From contig DBCX01000050.1 of the NCBI GenBank assembly GCA_002293275.1, positions 1 through 8,465 of the forward strand: a stretch of 8,465 bases of DNA, in the 5' to 3' direction. The translations under genes were made by a program, and so were the position numbers. A model generated the notes under the pieces. The model made no database searches. It was not told the DNA's origin and worked only from the letters and a program-made list of their open reading frames with translations. Below, one piece after another: positions 1 to 5,667 of this stretch. Position 1 is the stretch's first letter. Every line of letters starts with the position of its first letter. The DNA is from Cyanobacteria bacterium UBA947. GTDB lineage: Bacteria; Cyanobacteriota; Vampirovibrionia; Gastranaerophilales; Gastranaerophilaceae.

Positions 1-140
1 CCGGCCTCGTAGGTTTCAAAAATATCCTCCACACCCGCAGGGCACAAATCCGCCACGCGCTTTTGCACCTGCTCAACCATCGCAAGAAAAATCCCGCGAT
101 ATTTTTGTTTGGTGTTTTTTGTCTGTGCGTCTAAATCCAT
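1..140 (-). CDS. Unrecognised protein, N-terminal 46 residues only (cut by window edge)
   Basis: An open frame runs from an ATG at 138-140 to the left edge without a stop. It begins MDLDAQTKNTKQKYRGIFLA and continues with a mixed charged and hydrophobic pattern that looks like a soluble helical start. I do not recognise a family from 46 residues. There is no Shine-Dalgarno sequence before the ATG. A TGC-TATACT extended -10 element lies 6 nt upstream (147-152), which would put the transcript start at or next to the ATG, so the message may be leaderless. The gene lies downstream of the 215-1396 gene on the same strand, but a strong terminator separates them, so it is probably its own unit. The uninterrupted frame and ordinary codons support a real gene; the start is less certain, and an internal ATG lies at 78-80. 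Confidence 0.55.
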   Translation of the reverse strand, partial: MDLDAQTKNTKQKYRGIFLAMVEQVQKRVADLCPAGVEDIFETYEA

Positions 141-146
141 AATAAC

Positions 147-152
147 AGTATA
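147..152 (-). promoter_or_regulatory. Extended -10 promoter element, possible leaderless start
   Basis: On the minus strand the hexamer TATACT is preceded by TGC, which makes an extended -10. No good -35 is visible. The expected transcript start, about 7 nt downstream, falls on the ATG at 140. The element sits immediately after the terminator of the upstream gene, where an independent promoter would be needed. Confidence 0.4.
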
Positions 153-163
153 GCACATTTAAA

Positions 164-194
164 CAAAGACCGCGCATCAAGTGCGCGGTCTTTG
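164..194 (-). terminator. Rho-independent terminator of the 215-1396 gene
   Basis: A perfect 13-bp inverted repeat (164-176 with 182-194) has a 5-nt loop. On the minus strand the stem closes with CTTTG and is followed by TTTAAA. It begins about 20 nt after the stop codon of the 215-1396 gene. The stem core is GC-rich (CCGCGCA paired with TGCGCGG). The opposite strand also has a T-containing flank but no gene reads toward it. Confidence 0.8.
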
Positions 195-214
195 GAGAAT
201 TTGTTTGTATAAAA

Positions 215-1396
215 TTATATGACCCTATAACCTGTTACATCGCTTAAAGCTTTTTTAGCATTGCGTCGCAACTCATAGCCTTGGTCCATAATTTTCACCA
301 GCCCATTAATGCCGTCTTCACCTTTTTTAAGGTTTTTAAGGAAATATTTCTGTGCAAGATTTCTGGCTTCACGACCGTATACCTGCCAAGGCTCATCTCC
401 AATTATTTCGTCAAGGTCGCTCAGCTCGTGCCTCACAACTTCGCCTGCGGAATCCAAAGCCAACTTAAAACCTTTTTCCGTTTTTTCTCTCAAAAATATT
501 TTTTCACCATTCCAAATTCTTTCGCCCTCATTCCACATACCTTCGGCTAGGAGGTCATCACACATATATTGGTATCGGTCGCTGTGTATGTTCACAGTAT
601 CACCCACCGGATTATTGTATCCCCAAATCCGCTCTCCGCTTGGGGTCGTAATAGTGGCTTTGTTGCCCTCGCTGAACGTCAACACGCTGCCGTCTTCAAG
701 TGGTTTTGTTATTTTTCTGTTATTACCAAGATTGTAAAAACAATCCAGACTGCCATCCTCTTTGTAAATTGCCACCTCATCGCCTTTCAATATAGCTTTG
801 CCCGTGGATTTGTCAACCAAAGATGCATCAAGTATAACGCCTTGACCACGTTGGTCCTTTACCAATCTTCCGCCCGTAATAACTTCTTTACCTTCAAATG
901 TTGTATTAGCCATAACCTTTTCCGAGCCGTCAGCAAACTTTGTCCCAATCTTTTTCAACGCGCCTGTTTCGCTGTCGTATGAAAACGCTTTTTCAAAATC
1001 TTCGCCGACAGATTTGAGGATTTTTCCGTCCTGGTATTCCATTGTTATTTTTTTACCGGATTTGAGTGTGTCTTCAATCACGCCGCTAAACTTTGACCCG
1101 TCTTGAAGCGTAGCTGTGCCTTTGCTGAAATTAATATCTTTGAGCAAGTGTGTATCTATCTGCGGCGCTCGTTTTTTGGCCACAACGTTGAAAATTATCA
1201 AAGCTGCCGTCGCCGCCGCTGCAACTGCCCCTATCACCACACCAATCACGGTTTTTTTCTTGCCGCCGCCCTCTTTCACAAACGTATCTGCCGGTGTTGA
1301 TTGGTATTTTTGCGGCGCCGAAATCAGCGCGTTTATGTCGCTAAAAGTCTGCTGGTTTTGTGCGCCAGATATGCTGTTAATTGCCGGTACTGTCAT
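215..1396 (-). CDS. Unrecognised single-pass membrane protein with Gly/Asp-rich beta-type repeats
   Basis: The 393-aa protein has a polar N-terminus (1-47) and one clear membrane segment at about 49-73 (VIGVVIGAVAAAATAALIIF), with KKK before it and KKR after it. A large hydrophilic domain follows. That domain carries loosely repeated strand-turn-strand units of the form G-x-A-x-L-x-D-G-S-x-F-x-G (about 93-105, 152-160, 233-260), reminiscent of MORN- or YwqK-like repeats, although I cannot assign it to either. The last 60 residues are helical and basic. There is no cleavable signal peptide. The start is supported by AGGAG 6 nt upstream. Transcription most likely comes from the 82-bp cassette at 1474-1555, and a strong terminator follows. 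Its first residues (MTVPAIN) resemble those of the 6067-6609 product (MPVNAVG when read from its second ATG), and that gene has the same promoter cassette. Function unknown; an envelope or surface role is inference. Confidence 0.85.
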   Translation of the reverse strand: MTVPAINSISGAQNQQTFSDINALISAPQKYQSTPADTFVKEGGGKKKTVIGVVIGAVAAAATAALIIFNVVAKKRAPQIDTHLLKDINFSKGTATLQDGSKFSGVIEDTLKSGKKITMEYQDGKILKSVGEDFEKAFSYDSETGALKKIGTKFADGSEKVMANTTFEGKEVITGGRLVKDQRGQGVILDASLVDKSTGKAILKGDEVAIYKEDGSLDCFYNLGNNRKITKPLEDGSVLTFSEGNKATITTPSGERIWGYNNPVGDTVNIHSDRYQYMCDDLLAEGMWNEGERIWNGEKIFLREKTEKGFKLALDSAGEVVRHELSDLDEIIGDEPWQVYGREARNLAQKYFLKNLKKGEDGINGLVKIMDQGYELRRNAKKALSDVTGYRVI

Positions 1397-1445
1397 TTTA
1401 CACTCCTACTTGCTACATTATTTATATAAAAACACAAACCAAAAT

Positions 1446-1470
1446 CAATTTGTCCTCACGGACACAATTT
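1446..1470 (-). promoter_or_regulatory. Leader hairpin upstream of the 215-1396 gene
   Basis: The inverted repeat TGTCC-TCAC-GGACA (1451-1464) is extended on both sides by AATT-type pairing with one bulged base. It lies in the predicted 5' leader between the pentanucleotide array and the ribosome binding site. The other copy of the promoter cassette has no matching hairpin at this place. It may affect message stability, or it may be chance. Confidence 0.3.
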
Positions 1471-1473
1471 CTC

Positions 1474-1498
1474 TCATATCATATCATATCATATCATA
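1474..1498. repeat. Pentanucleotide tandem array, 5 x TCATA (copy 1)
   Basis: Five perfect TCATA units (ATATG/TATGA on the minus strand) are followed by a partial TA. The predicted transcription start of the minus-strand promoter falls at about 1498, so the array would form the first 25 nt of the leader of the 215-1396 gene. Its period of five places ATG-ATA-TGA mini-frames in every reading frame. The tract could slip in replication, but the second locus has exactly the same unit number. Confidence 0.9.
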
Positions 1499-1504
1499 TA
1501 GGGC

Positions 1505-1532
1505 ATTATGACAGGGTTTGCACCTGTTTGAA
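1505..1532 (-). promoter_or_regulatory. Predicted promoter with dyad operator in its spacer (copy 1)
   Basis: Minus strand: -35 TTCAAA (1527-1532), 16-bp spacer, -10 CATAAT (1505-1510) preceded by TGT, giving an extended -10. The inverted repeat ACAGG-N7-CCTGT (1511-1527) fills the spacer almost exactly, a position where a bound regulator would directly control polymerase. Of the three mismatches with the other copy, one falls in the dyad loop and none in the arms or the -10 hexamer. Which regulator binds is unknown. Confidence 0.55.
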
Positions 1533-1589
1533 ATTCATATTTACAATTTGTTACATTATTATGCAAAGCTCGCGGATCAAGACCTGAAT

Positions 1590-2591
1590 TTATGATAACT
1601 CCCAGCGTCCGCAGGTACCGCCCCAGCGCGCGATTATATTGCCTTTAATATCTCTTATTTTTTCCGGGTGCTGAACCTGCGTTTCGCCCTCAACGATTGT
1701 TATAACCTCGCAGTTGTTTGAACACGCCTGACAGGTGCAGGTCACCGACTGGAACGACATGTTGCCGACCTCCCAGCCTTTGAATTTTGTCGGGTTCTGC
1801 GTATACCGGTGTTCTTCCATCGCCAGCAACGCGGCGCCGATTGCGCCCATCGTCTGGTGGTTTTCCGGCACAATGATTTCTGTTTGAAGCGCTTCTTCAA
1901 ACGCCTTGACCATCCCTGAGTTTGTCGCAACCCCGCCTTGAAACGTCACGATAGGCAAAATCTCTTTGCCCAGCGCAAGGTTGCTCAAATAGTTTCGCAC
2001 CAGGGCCTGACAAAGCCCGTAAAGCAGGTCTTCAACCGGATATCCAAGCTGTTGTTTGTGAATCAAATCGCTCTCTGCAAAAACCCCGCAGCGGCCCGCG
2101 ATTCTTGCAGGGTTGGTGGATTTTAGCGCGGTTTGCCCGAATTCTTCTATCGGAACGTTGAGCCTGTTGGCCTGCTGGTCAAGAAAACTGCCCGTCCCCG
2201 CCGCACAAACAGTGTTCATCGCAAAATCCGTAACAATCCCGTTGCGCAGGATAATGATTTTGCTGTCCTGTCCGCCGATTTCTAAAATCGTCTGGACGCC
2301 GGGCACATTTGTGCTTGCGGCAACCGCGTGCGCCGTTATCTCGTTTTTCACAACATCGGCGCCGACAAGAACTCCGGCAAGGTTGCGGCCCGAGCCGGTT
2401 GTACCCACACCTTTTACGTCGTAATCGGTTTGACGTTTGGCATAAAGTTCGCGCAGACCCTGCTGCACCACGGCAACAGGTTTGCCCGCCGTGCGGAGCA
2501 TGCACGAGTCAACAAACTTGCCGCCCTCGTCCACCAGCGCCAGCTTTGTCGTCACCGAACCCACGTCAATTCCAAGATAAACTGTTAGCAT
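1590..2591 (-). CDS. 2-hydroxyacyl-CoA dehydratase-type activase (BadF/BadG/BcrA/BcrD ATPase family) with Cys-rich tail
   Basis: The 333-aa product belongs to the ASKHA-fold ATPases that activate 2-hydroxyacyl-CoA dehydratases or benzoyl-CoA reductase-type enzymes by ATP-driven electron injection from a [4Fe-4S] cluster bridging two subunits. Visible motifs are the phosphate-binding loop GIDVGSVTTK (7-16), GTTGSGRN (63-70), EIGGQDSK (104-111) and GGVATNSG (219-226). The two expected cluster cysteines are C129 (NTVCAAGTGSFLD) and C168 (GRCGVFAES). Single-domain activators are about 260 aa. This one adds about 70 residues with C285, C287, C290, C294 and a final GGTCGRWE (C327), like the linker that joins the activase to a dehydratase-like part in large multidomain COG1924 proteins. 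No dehydratase subunit is in the window, so the partner is unknown. The gene lies 21 nt after the stop of the 62-aa gene, probably in one transcript; its own ribosome binding site is weak. Confidence 0.9.
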   Translation of the reverse strand: MLTVYLGIDVGSVTTKLALVDEGGKFVDSCMLRTAGKPVAVVQQGLRELYAKRQTDYDVKGVGTTGSGRNLAGVLVGADVVKNEITAHAVAASTNVPGVQTILEIGGQDSKIIILRNGIVTDFAMNTVCAAGTGSFLDQQANRLNVPIEEFGQTALKSTNPARIAGRCGVFAESDLIHKQQLGYPVEDLLYGLCQALVRNYLSNLALGKEILPIVTFQGGVATNSGMVKAFEEALQTEIIVPENHQTMGAIGAALLAMEEHRYTQNPTKFKGWEVGNMSFQSVTCTCQACSNNCEVITIVEGETQVQHPEKIRDIKGNIIARWGGTCGRWELS

Positions 2592-2612
2592 AAAACTATT
2601 CTATCACAAATA

Positions 2613-2801
2613 TTACTCGTCACTATTAAGAAAAATTACATTCAGCCTATCCGCGCAATCGTACAAATAATCAACCATTGTTGAAATTTGTGCGACTTCT
2701 TCAAGTTTTTCGGTATTTGCGCAGCAATGCTGTTTTAATATCGAAGTCAGGTTGTAGATTTTTTCCGCTAATTGGTCTGGTGTTTCGATTTTGCTTTTCA
2801 T
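2613..2801 (-). CDS. Small unrecognised helical protein (62 aa)
   Basis: The short acidic, helix-rich protein has no membrane segment and no signal peptide. It holds a CC pair at 26-27 and a further Cys at 49. I recognise no family. Support for expression is strong: AGGAG lies 6 nt before the ATG, and a near-consensus promoter (TTGACA, 17 bp, TATACT) lies upstream. The gene is divergent from the XRE-type regulator at 2893 and shares its control region. It is followed at 21 nt by the activase gene, so the promoter here may drive both. Its DNA is more AT-rich than the activase gene, as is that of the regulator, which suggests the pair was acquired together. A role as the regulator's partner, as a cofactor-binding helper of the activase, or as an unrelated small protein cannot be told apart. 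Confidence 0.75.
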   Translation of the reverse strand: MKSKIETPDQLAEKIYNLTSILKQHCCANTEKLEEVAQISTMVDYLYDCADRLNVIFLNSDE

Positions 2802-2820
2802 TATAACTCCTCTTATTTTT

Positions 2821-2848
2821 AGATAAGTTTACTAATCATAAGATAAGT
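2821..2848. promoter_or_regulatory. Paired direct repeats AGATAAGT, candidate operator
   Basis: Two identical 8-mers lie at 2821-2828 and 2841-2848, spaced 20 bp start to start, about two helical turns, so both face the same side of DNA. One overlaps the minus-strand -10 of the 62-aa gene and abuts the plus-strand TATAAT. A regulator bound here could control both divergent genes; the neighbouring XRE-type protein is the obvious candidate by inference. Confidence 0.45.
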
Positions 2849-2874
2849 ATAATATATAGATTAAATTTTGTCAA
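2846..2874 (-). promoter_or_regulatory. Near-consensus sigma-70 promoter of the 62-aa gene
   Basis: On the minus strand a perfect -35 TTGACA (2869-2874) is followed by a 17-bp spacer and a -10 TATACT (2846-2851, 5 of 6). The predicted start near 2839 gives a leader of about 38 nt ending in the AGGAG ribosome binding site. A promoter this strong beside a regulator gene suggests a repressed unit. Confidence 0.75.
2848..2853 (+). promoter_or_regulatory. -10 element for the XRE-type regulator
   Basis: A perfect TATAAT lies 40 bp before the ATG at 2893. The -35 is poor: TTTACT at 2828-2833 is too close, at 14 bp. It overlaps the minus-strand -10 face to face, so the two divergent promoters probably exclude each other. 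Confidence 0.45.
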
Positions 2875-2892
2875 GCGGGTAAAATAATAACC

Positions 2893-3108
2893 ATGACTGA
2901 TAAGCGTTTAAAAACTCTCGGATTAAATATAAAAATGGCGCGCCTGAAAAAAGAAATTTCACAGGAGAAACTTGCTGGAATGATTGGTGTTTCAAGAATG
3001 ACCATTAGTTTGATTGAAACCGGAAACCAACATCCAAAGGGGTTAAGACTTATTGATATTGCCAAAGCATTAGACATTGATATTAATGAATTGACACAAT
3101 CTGTTTAA
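2893..3108 (+). CDS. Small XRE/Cro-type helix-turn-helix DNA-binding regulator
   Basis: The 71-aa protein is almost entirely a lambda-repressor-like five-helix domain. The helix-turn-helix is at about 24-45, with SQEKLAGMIGVSRMTISLIE followed by the family-typical ETGNQHPKG and IAKALDIDINEL. No second domain is present for ligand sensing or dimerisation. It is the only plus-strand gene and is divergent from the 62-aa gene, so the direct repeats at 2821-2848 are its likely target. No strong ribosome binding site precedes the ATG, which suggests low expression. The gene is more AT-rich than the pyrophosphatase downstream. It converges on the pyrophosphatase gene and shares its terminator. Stand-alone regulators of this size often control themselves and the adjacent gene, and also occur as antitoxins, but the 62-aa neighbour matches no toxin family I recognise. 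Confidence 0.88.
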   Translation: MTDKRLKTLGLNIKMARLKKEISQEKLAGMIGVSRMTISLIETGNQHPKGLRLIDIAKALDIDINELTQSV

Positions 3109-3112
3109 TAAT

Positions 3113-3140
3113 AAAAAGACCCCCTTGCGGAGGCCTTTTT
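3113..3140 (-). terminator. Shared terminator between convergent genes, best on the minus strand
   Basis: Read on the minus strand, a 12-bp RNA stem forms with a GCAA tetraloop. Two pairs are G-U wobbles, and the stem is followed by TTTTTATTATT. It starts 14 nt after the pyrophosphatase stop. On the plus strand the same two positions become A-C mismatches, so it would end the regulator transcript less efficiently, though TTTTTATTTTT follows there as well. Confidence 0.8.
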
Positions 3141-3153
3141 ATTTTTGTCTGTC

Positions 3154-5550
3154 CTATACTTTCGGTATACGCATCGCGTAGAACGAGCGGTAGACAAACA
3201 CCAGCGCGATAACCAGGAACACCCAGCCCGCAACAGGCGCTGCCGCGCGGAAGTTCTCCGCAATCGCGATTTCCATCGCCAATAGCCCGAATAAAGTTGT
3301 GAACTTAATAATCGGGTTCATCGCAACAGATGAAGTATCCTTGAACGGGTCGCCCACAGTATCACCCACAACAGTCGCGTCGTGCAGCGGTGTGTTCTTC
3401 TCTTTCAAGTCAACCTCAACGATTTTCTTCGCGTTATCCCAGCAGCCGCCGGCGTTAGCCATAAACACTGCCTGGAACAATCCGAATATCGCGATACCTA
3501 TCAAATACGCCACGAAAAACGCAACAGGCGTGCTCTTGTCGCCGCTCGGAGCGGACAAACACGCAAACGCCAGCGCAAACGCGAACAATGAGATAAATAT
3601 GTTCACCATACCTTTTTGGGCATACTGTGTACAAATTTTTACCACCTCTTTTGAGTTTTCAAGGTTCGCTTTTTTTGAGCTTTTCTTGTCTAATTTGATG
3701 TGTTTTTTTATGTACTCAACCGCGCTGTATGCACCGGTTGTAACCGCCTGCATAGACGCGCCCGAGAACCAGTAGATTACCGCACCGCCGGACAAAAGCC
3801 CCAATAGCGTGTACGGGTTTAGAAGGTTCAACACAACCTCAGGCTGGATGCCCAAAGTCTCTTGAATAACCAAAATCAACGCGAAAATCATCGTCGTTGC
3901 GCCGACAACCGCCGTTGCAATAAGCACCGGTTTTGACGTGGCTTTGAACGTGTTTCCCGCACCGTCGTTTTCTTCAAGATAGTGTTTTGCGTTTTTGAAA
4001 TCAGGTTTGAACCCGAAATCTTTTTTGATTGATTTGGCAACGTCCGGAACTTCCTCAATCAAAGAAAGCTCATAAACCGATTGCGCATTGTCCGTTACAG
4101 GCCCGTAACTGTCAACAGCGATTGTGACAGGTCCCATACCGAGCAAACCGAACGCAACAAGCCCGAACGCAAACACTGACGGATAAATCATCAGCTCAGC
4201 CGGAATCATTGTGCTTGCAAAGTAAGCAACGCCCATAAGCGCGATGATTACCATCCCGATCCAAAAGCCCGAGAAGTTGCCCGAGACAAGCCCCGATAGG
4301 ATTGTCAGCGACGCACCGCCTTCGCGTGACGCTGTAACGACTTCTTCTGTGTGTTTTGCCTTAGGTGATGTGAATATTTTTGTGAACTCCGGAATCAGCG
4401 CAGCGCCGAGTGTTCCGCACGAAATAATCGCGGAAAGCACCAGCCACAAGCTGCCGCCCATAGGCGCAAGCAATTTATAACTAACGCCGAACGTCATCAC
4501 AATCGACAAGATTGAAGTCAGCCACACAAGGTTTGTCAGCGGCTGCTCAAAGTCGAATTTTTTAGCGTTCGCAAAGATGAATTTGTCAATAACGCCGTTG
4601 AGCCAGTACGCAACAACGGATGTCACTATCATCAAAAATCTCATTACGAAAATCCAGGTCAGCAATTGCACCTGATTGTCAGGGAACACCGCCAGCAAGA
4701 TGAACGAAACAAGCGCAACACCTGTTACACCGTAAGTCTCAAACCCGTCAGCTGTCGGCCCGATTGAATCGCCCGCGTTATCGCCCGTGCAATCCGCGAT
4801 TACACCGGGGTTACGAGGGTCGTCCTCTTTGATACCGAACTGGATTTTCATCAAGTCCGAACCGATATCAGCGATTTTTGTGAAGATACCGCCTGCCACA
4901 CGAAGCGCAGATGCACCAAGGGATTCACCGATAGCAAACCCTATAAAGCACGCTCCCGCAAGGTGTCCCGGCATAAACAGCAAAATCACCAGCATCATAA
5001 TCAGTTCAACGCTGACCAGCAAAACGCCGATTGACATGCCGGCTTTCAAAGGAATCCCCATAATTTCAAGCGGGCTGCCTTTGAGCGCGGCGAATGCCGT
5101 ACGCGAGTTGGCAAGCGTGTTCATTCTGATACCAAACCACGCAACCGCGTAAGAACCAAGGATACCAATCACTGACCACGTGATGATTAGCGCAACCGAG
5201 CTCACGCTCATACCTTGCAAATAACCAAAGTAGAACGCGATACACAACGCAATTAACGCTTCTAAAACAAGCAGGAACTTACCTTGTTGGATAAGGTAGG
5301 TTTTGCAGGTTTCAAAAATCGTAGCGCCGATTTGTGCCATTGATTCGTGTACTGCGAGTTTTTTCACTTTCAAAAACTCCATAAACCCGAACAACACGCC
5401 GATTACCGAGATCCAAATACCCACGACAAGCAGGTCGTAGTATTGCGGACTCGCAGCTTGAATATTCGGGACGACAAGGTTCGCTTCACCCGCGAACACA
5501 GGAGCCGCAAACAGCATTGCCGACAGCGCTCCAAACAGTTTCTTAAACAT
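3154..5550 (-). CDS. hppA: Membrane-bound proton-translocating pyrophosphatase, divergent K+-independent type
   Basis: The 798-aa integral membrane enzyme hydrolyses PPi and pumps H+ (or Na+) across the cytoplasmic membrane. Family hallmarks are visible: EDDPRNP (242-248), GDNAGD (256-261), DSYGPVTDNA (480-489), NAGGCWDNAKK (699-709) and GDTVGDPFKDTS (729-740), which supply the Mg-PPi-binding acidic residues and lysines. K536 in GNTFKATS lies at the position where Lys gives K+ independence and Ala gives K+ dependence, so a K+-independent H+ pump is inferred. Several motifs differ from canonical enzymes (IADCTGDNAGDSIGPTADGF, TDNAQSVYELS). These look like the divergent H+-pyrophosphatase group known from Chlorobium limicola and Cellulomonas fimi. 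Residues 1-20 (ending APVFA) look like a cleavable signal peptide, unusual for the core family. The start is supported by GGGAGAG before the ATG. It is monocistronic, with its own promoter and terminator. Confidence 0.95.
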   Translation of the reverse strand: MFKKLFGALSAMLFAAPVFAGEANLVVPNIQAASPQYYDLLVVGIWISVIGVLFGFMEFLKVKKLAVHESMAQIGATIFETCKTYLIQQGKFLLVLEALIALCIAFYFGYLQGMSVSSVALIITWSVIGILGSYAVAWFGIRMNTLANSRTAFAALKGSPLEIMGIPLKAGMSIGVLLVSVELIMMLVILLFMPGHLAGACFIGFAIGESLGASALRVAGGIFTKIADIGSDLMKIQFGIKEDDPRNPGVIADCTGDNAGDSIGPTADGFETYGVTGVALVSFILLAVFPDNQVQLLTWIFVMRFLMIVTSVVAYWLNGVIDKFIFANAKKFDFEQPLTNLVWLTSILSIVMTFGVSYKLLAPMGGSLWLVLSAIISCGTLGAALIPEFTKIFTSPKAKHTEEVVTASREGGASLTILSGLVSGNFSGFWIGMVIIALMGVAYFASTMIPAELMIYPSVFAFGLVAFGLLGMGPVTIAVDSYGPVTDNAQSVYELSLIEEVPDVAKSIKKDFGFKPDFKNAKHYLEENDGAGNTFKATSKPVLIATAVVGATTMIFALILVIQETLGIQPEVVLNLLNPYTLLGLLSGGAVIYWFSGASMQAVTTGAYSAVEYIKKHIKLDKKSSKKANLENSKEVVKICTQYAQKGMVNIFISLFAFALAFACLSAPSGDKSTPVAFFVAYLIGIAIFGLFQAVFMANAGGCWDNAKKIVEVDLKEKNTPLHDATVVGDTVGDPFKDTSSVAMNPIIKFTTLFGLLAMEIAIAENFRAAAPVAGWVFLVIALVFVYRSFYAMRIPKV

Positions 5551-5567
5551 AACTTCTCTCCCTAATT

Positions 5568-5592
5568 GTTATATACACAGTTATTATATAAC
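5568..5592. promoter_or_regulatory. AT-rich dyad over the pyrophosphatase -10/start region
   Basis: GTTATATA and TATATAAC form a perfect 8-bp inverted repeat with a 9-bp centre. It overlaps the -10 and the expected transcript start of the pyrophosphatase gene. It could be an operator, but AT-only dyads arise easily in promoter DNA. Confidence 0.3.
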
Positions 5593-5610
5593 AAACAAAG
5601 GCATGGGCAA
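5583..5610 (-). promoter_or_regulatory. Predicted promoter of the pyrophosphatase gene
   Basis: Minus strand: -35 TTGCCC (5605-5610), 16-bp spacer, perfect -10 TATAAT (5583-5588). The leader is about 25-30 nt, ending in GGGAGAG. The -35 overlaps the outer end of the left direct repeat of the GIY-YIG cassette, so insertion of that cassette may have rewritten the upstream promoter DNA. Confidence 0.6.
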
Positions 5611-5636
5611 GTATGTTACGAAAAGTGTAAGTTTAT
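5606..5636 (+). repeat. 31-bp direct repeat, left copy, flanking the GIY-YIG cassette
   Basis: It matches 6040-6070 in the same orientation at 29 of 31 positions, with mismatches only at 5611 and 5613; the inner 23 bp (5614-5636) are identical. It sits outside the left palindrome and touches the pyrophosphatase -35. It looks like a target duplication from insertion, or a repeat through which the cassette recombined. Confidence 0.85.
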
Positions 5637-5637
5637 A

Positions 5638-5667
5638 CATGTCACCCCGCACTTGTTGCGGGGTCTC
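5638..5667 (+). repeat. Left palindromic inverted repeat of the GIY-YIG cassette
   Basis: This is a 30-bp exact reverse complement of 6003-6032; the match extends outward about 6 more bases with one mismatch (to 5632). Each copy is itself a hairpin: ACCCCGCA, 5-nt loop, TGCGGGGT. It overlaps the TGA stop of the nuclease gene (5666-5668). No T-run follows, so it is not a standard terminator; REP-like extragenic palindrome is the better label. Confidence 0.9.

Larger units (their letters stand above)
1474..1555 (-). repeat. 82-bp promoter/leader cassette, copy 1
   Basis: This stretch matches 6677-6758 in the same orientation with 3 mismatches in 82 (at 1500, 1504 and 1522) and no gap. Reading the minus strand, it holds two TGTAA words 10 bp apart in AT-rich DNA (UP-element-like). 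A weak -35 (TTCAAA), a 17-bp dyad, an extended -10 (TGT-CATAAT) and the TATGA array follow. It lies 77 bp before the start codon of the 215-1396 gene and 34 bp after the stop codon of the activase gene. Its place before two similar-looking membrane-protein genes argues for a regulatory cassette, not a random duplication. Confidence 0.9.

Noticed and set aside
281..982. Plus-strand open frames opposite the 215-1396 gene
   Set aside because: They are overlapping frames with low-complexity, Ser/Phe-rich products, no ribosome binding sites and no family resemblance; the minus-strand gene has a terminator, ribosome binding site and promoter.
1474..1500. TCATA array as a CRISPR or protein-coding repeat
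   Set aside because: The units are 5 bp with no spacers, and the period of five puts stops in every frame; it is a simple tandem array.
3299..5565. Plus-strand open frames opposite the pyrophosphatase gene
   Set aside because: The minus-strand frame contains all pyrophosphatase motifs over 798 residues; the opposite frames follow passively from its codon bias.
5638..5667. Left palindrome as a terminator for the nuclease gene
   Set aside because: The stem is strong, but no T-run follows on the minus strand (it continues into ATGTATAAAC), and the same sequence occurs upstream of the gene.
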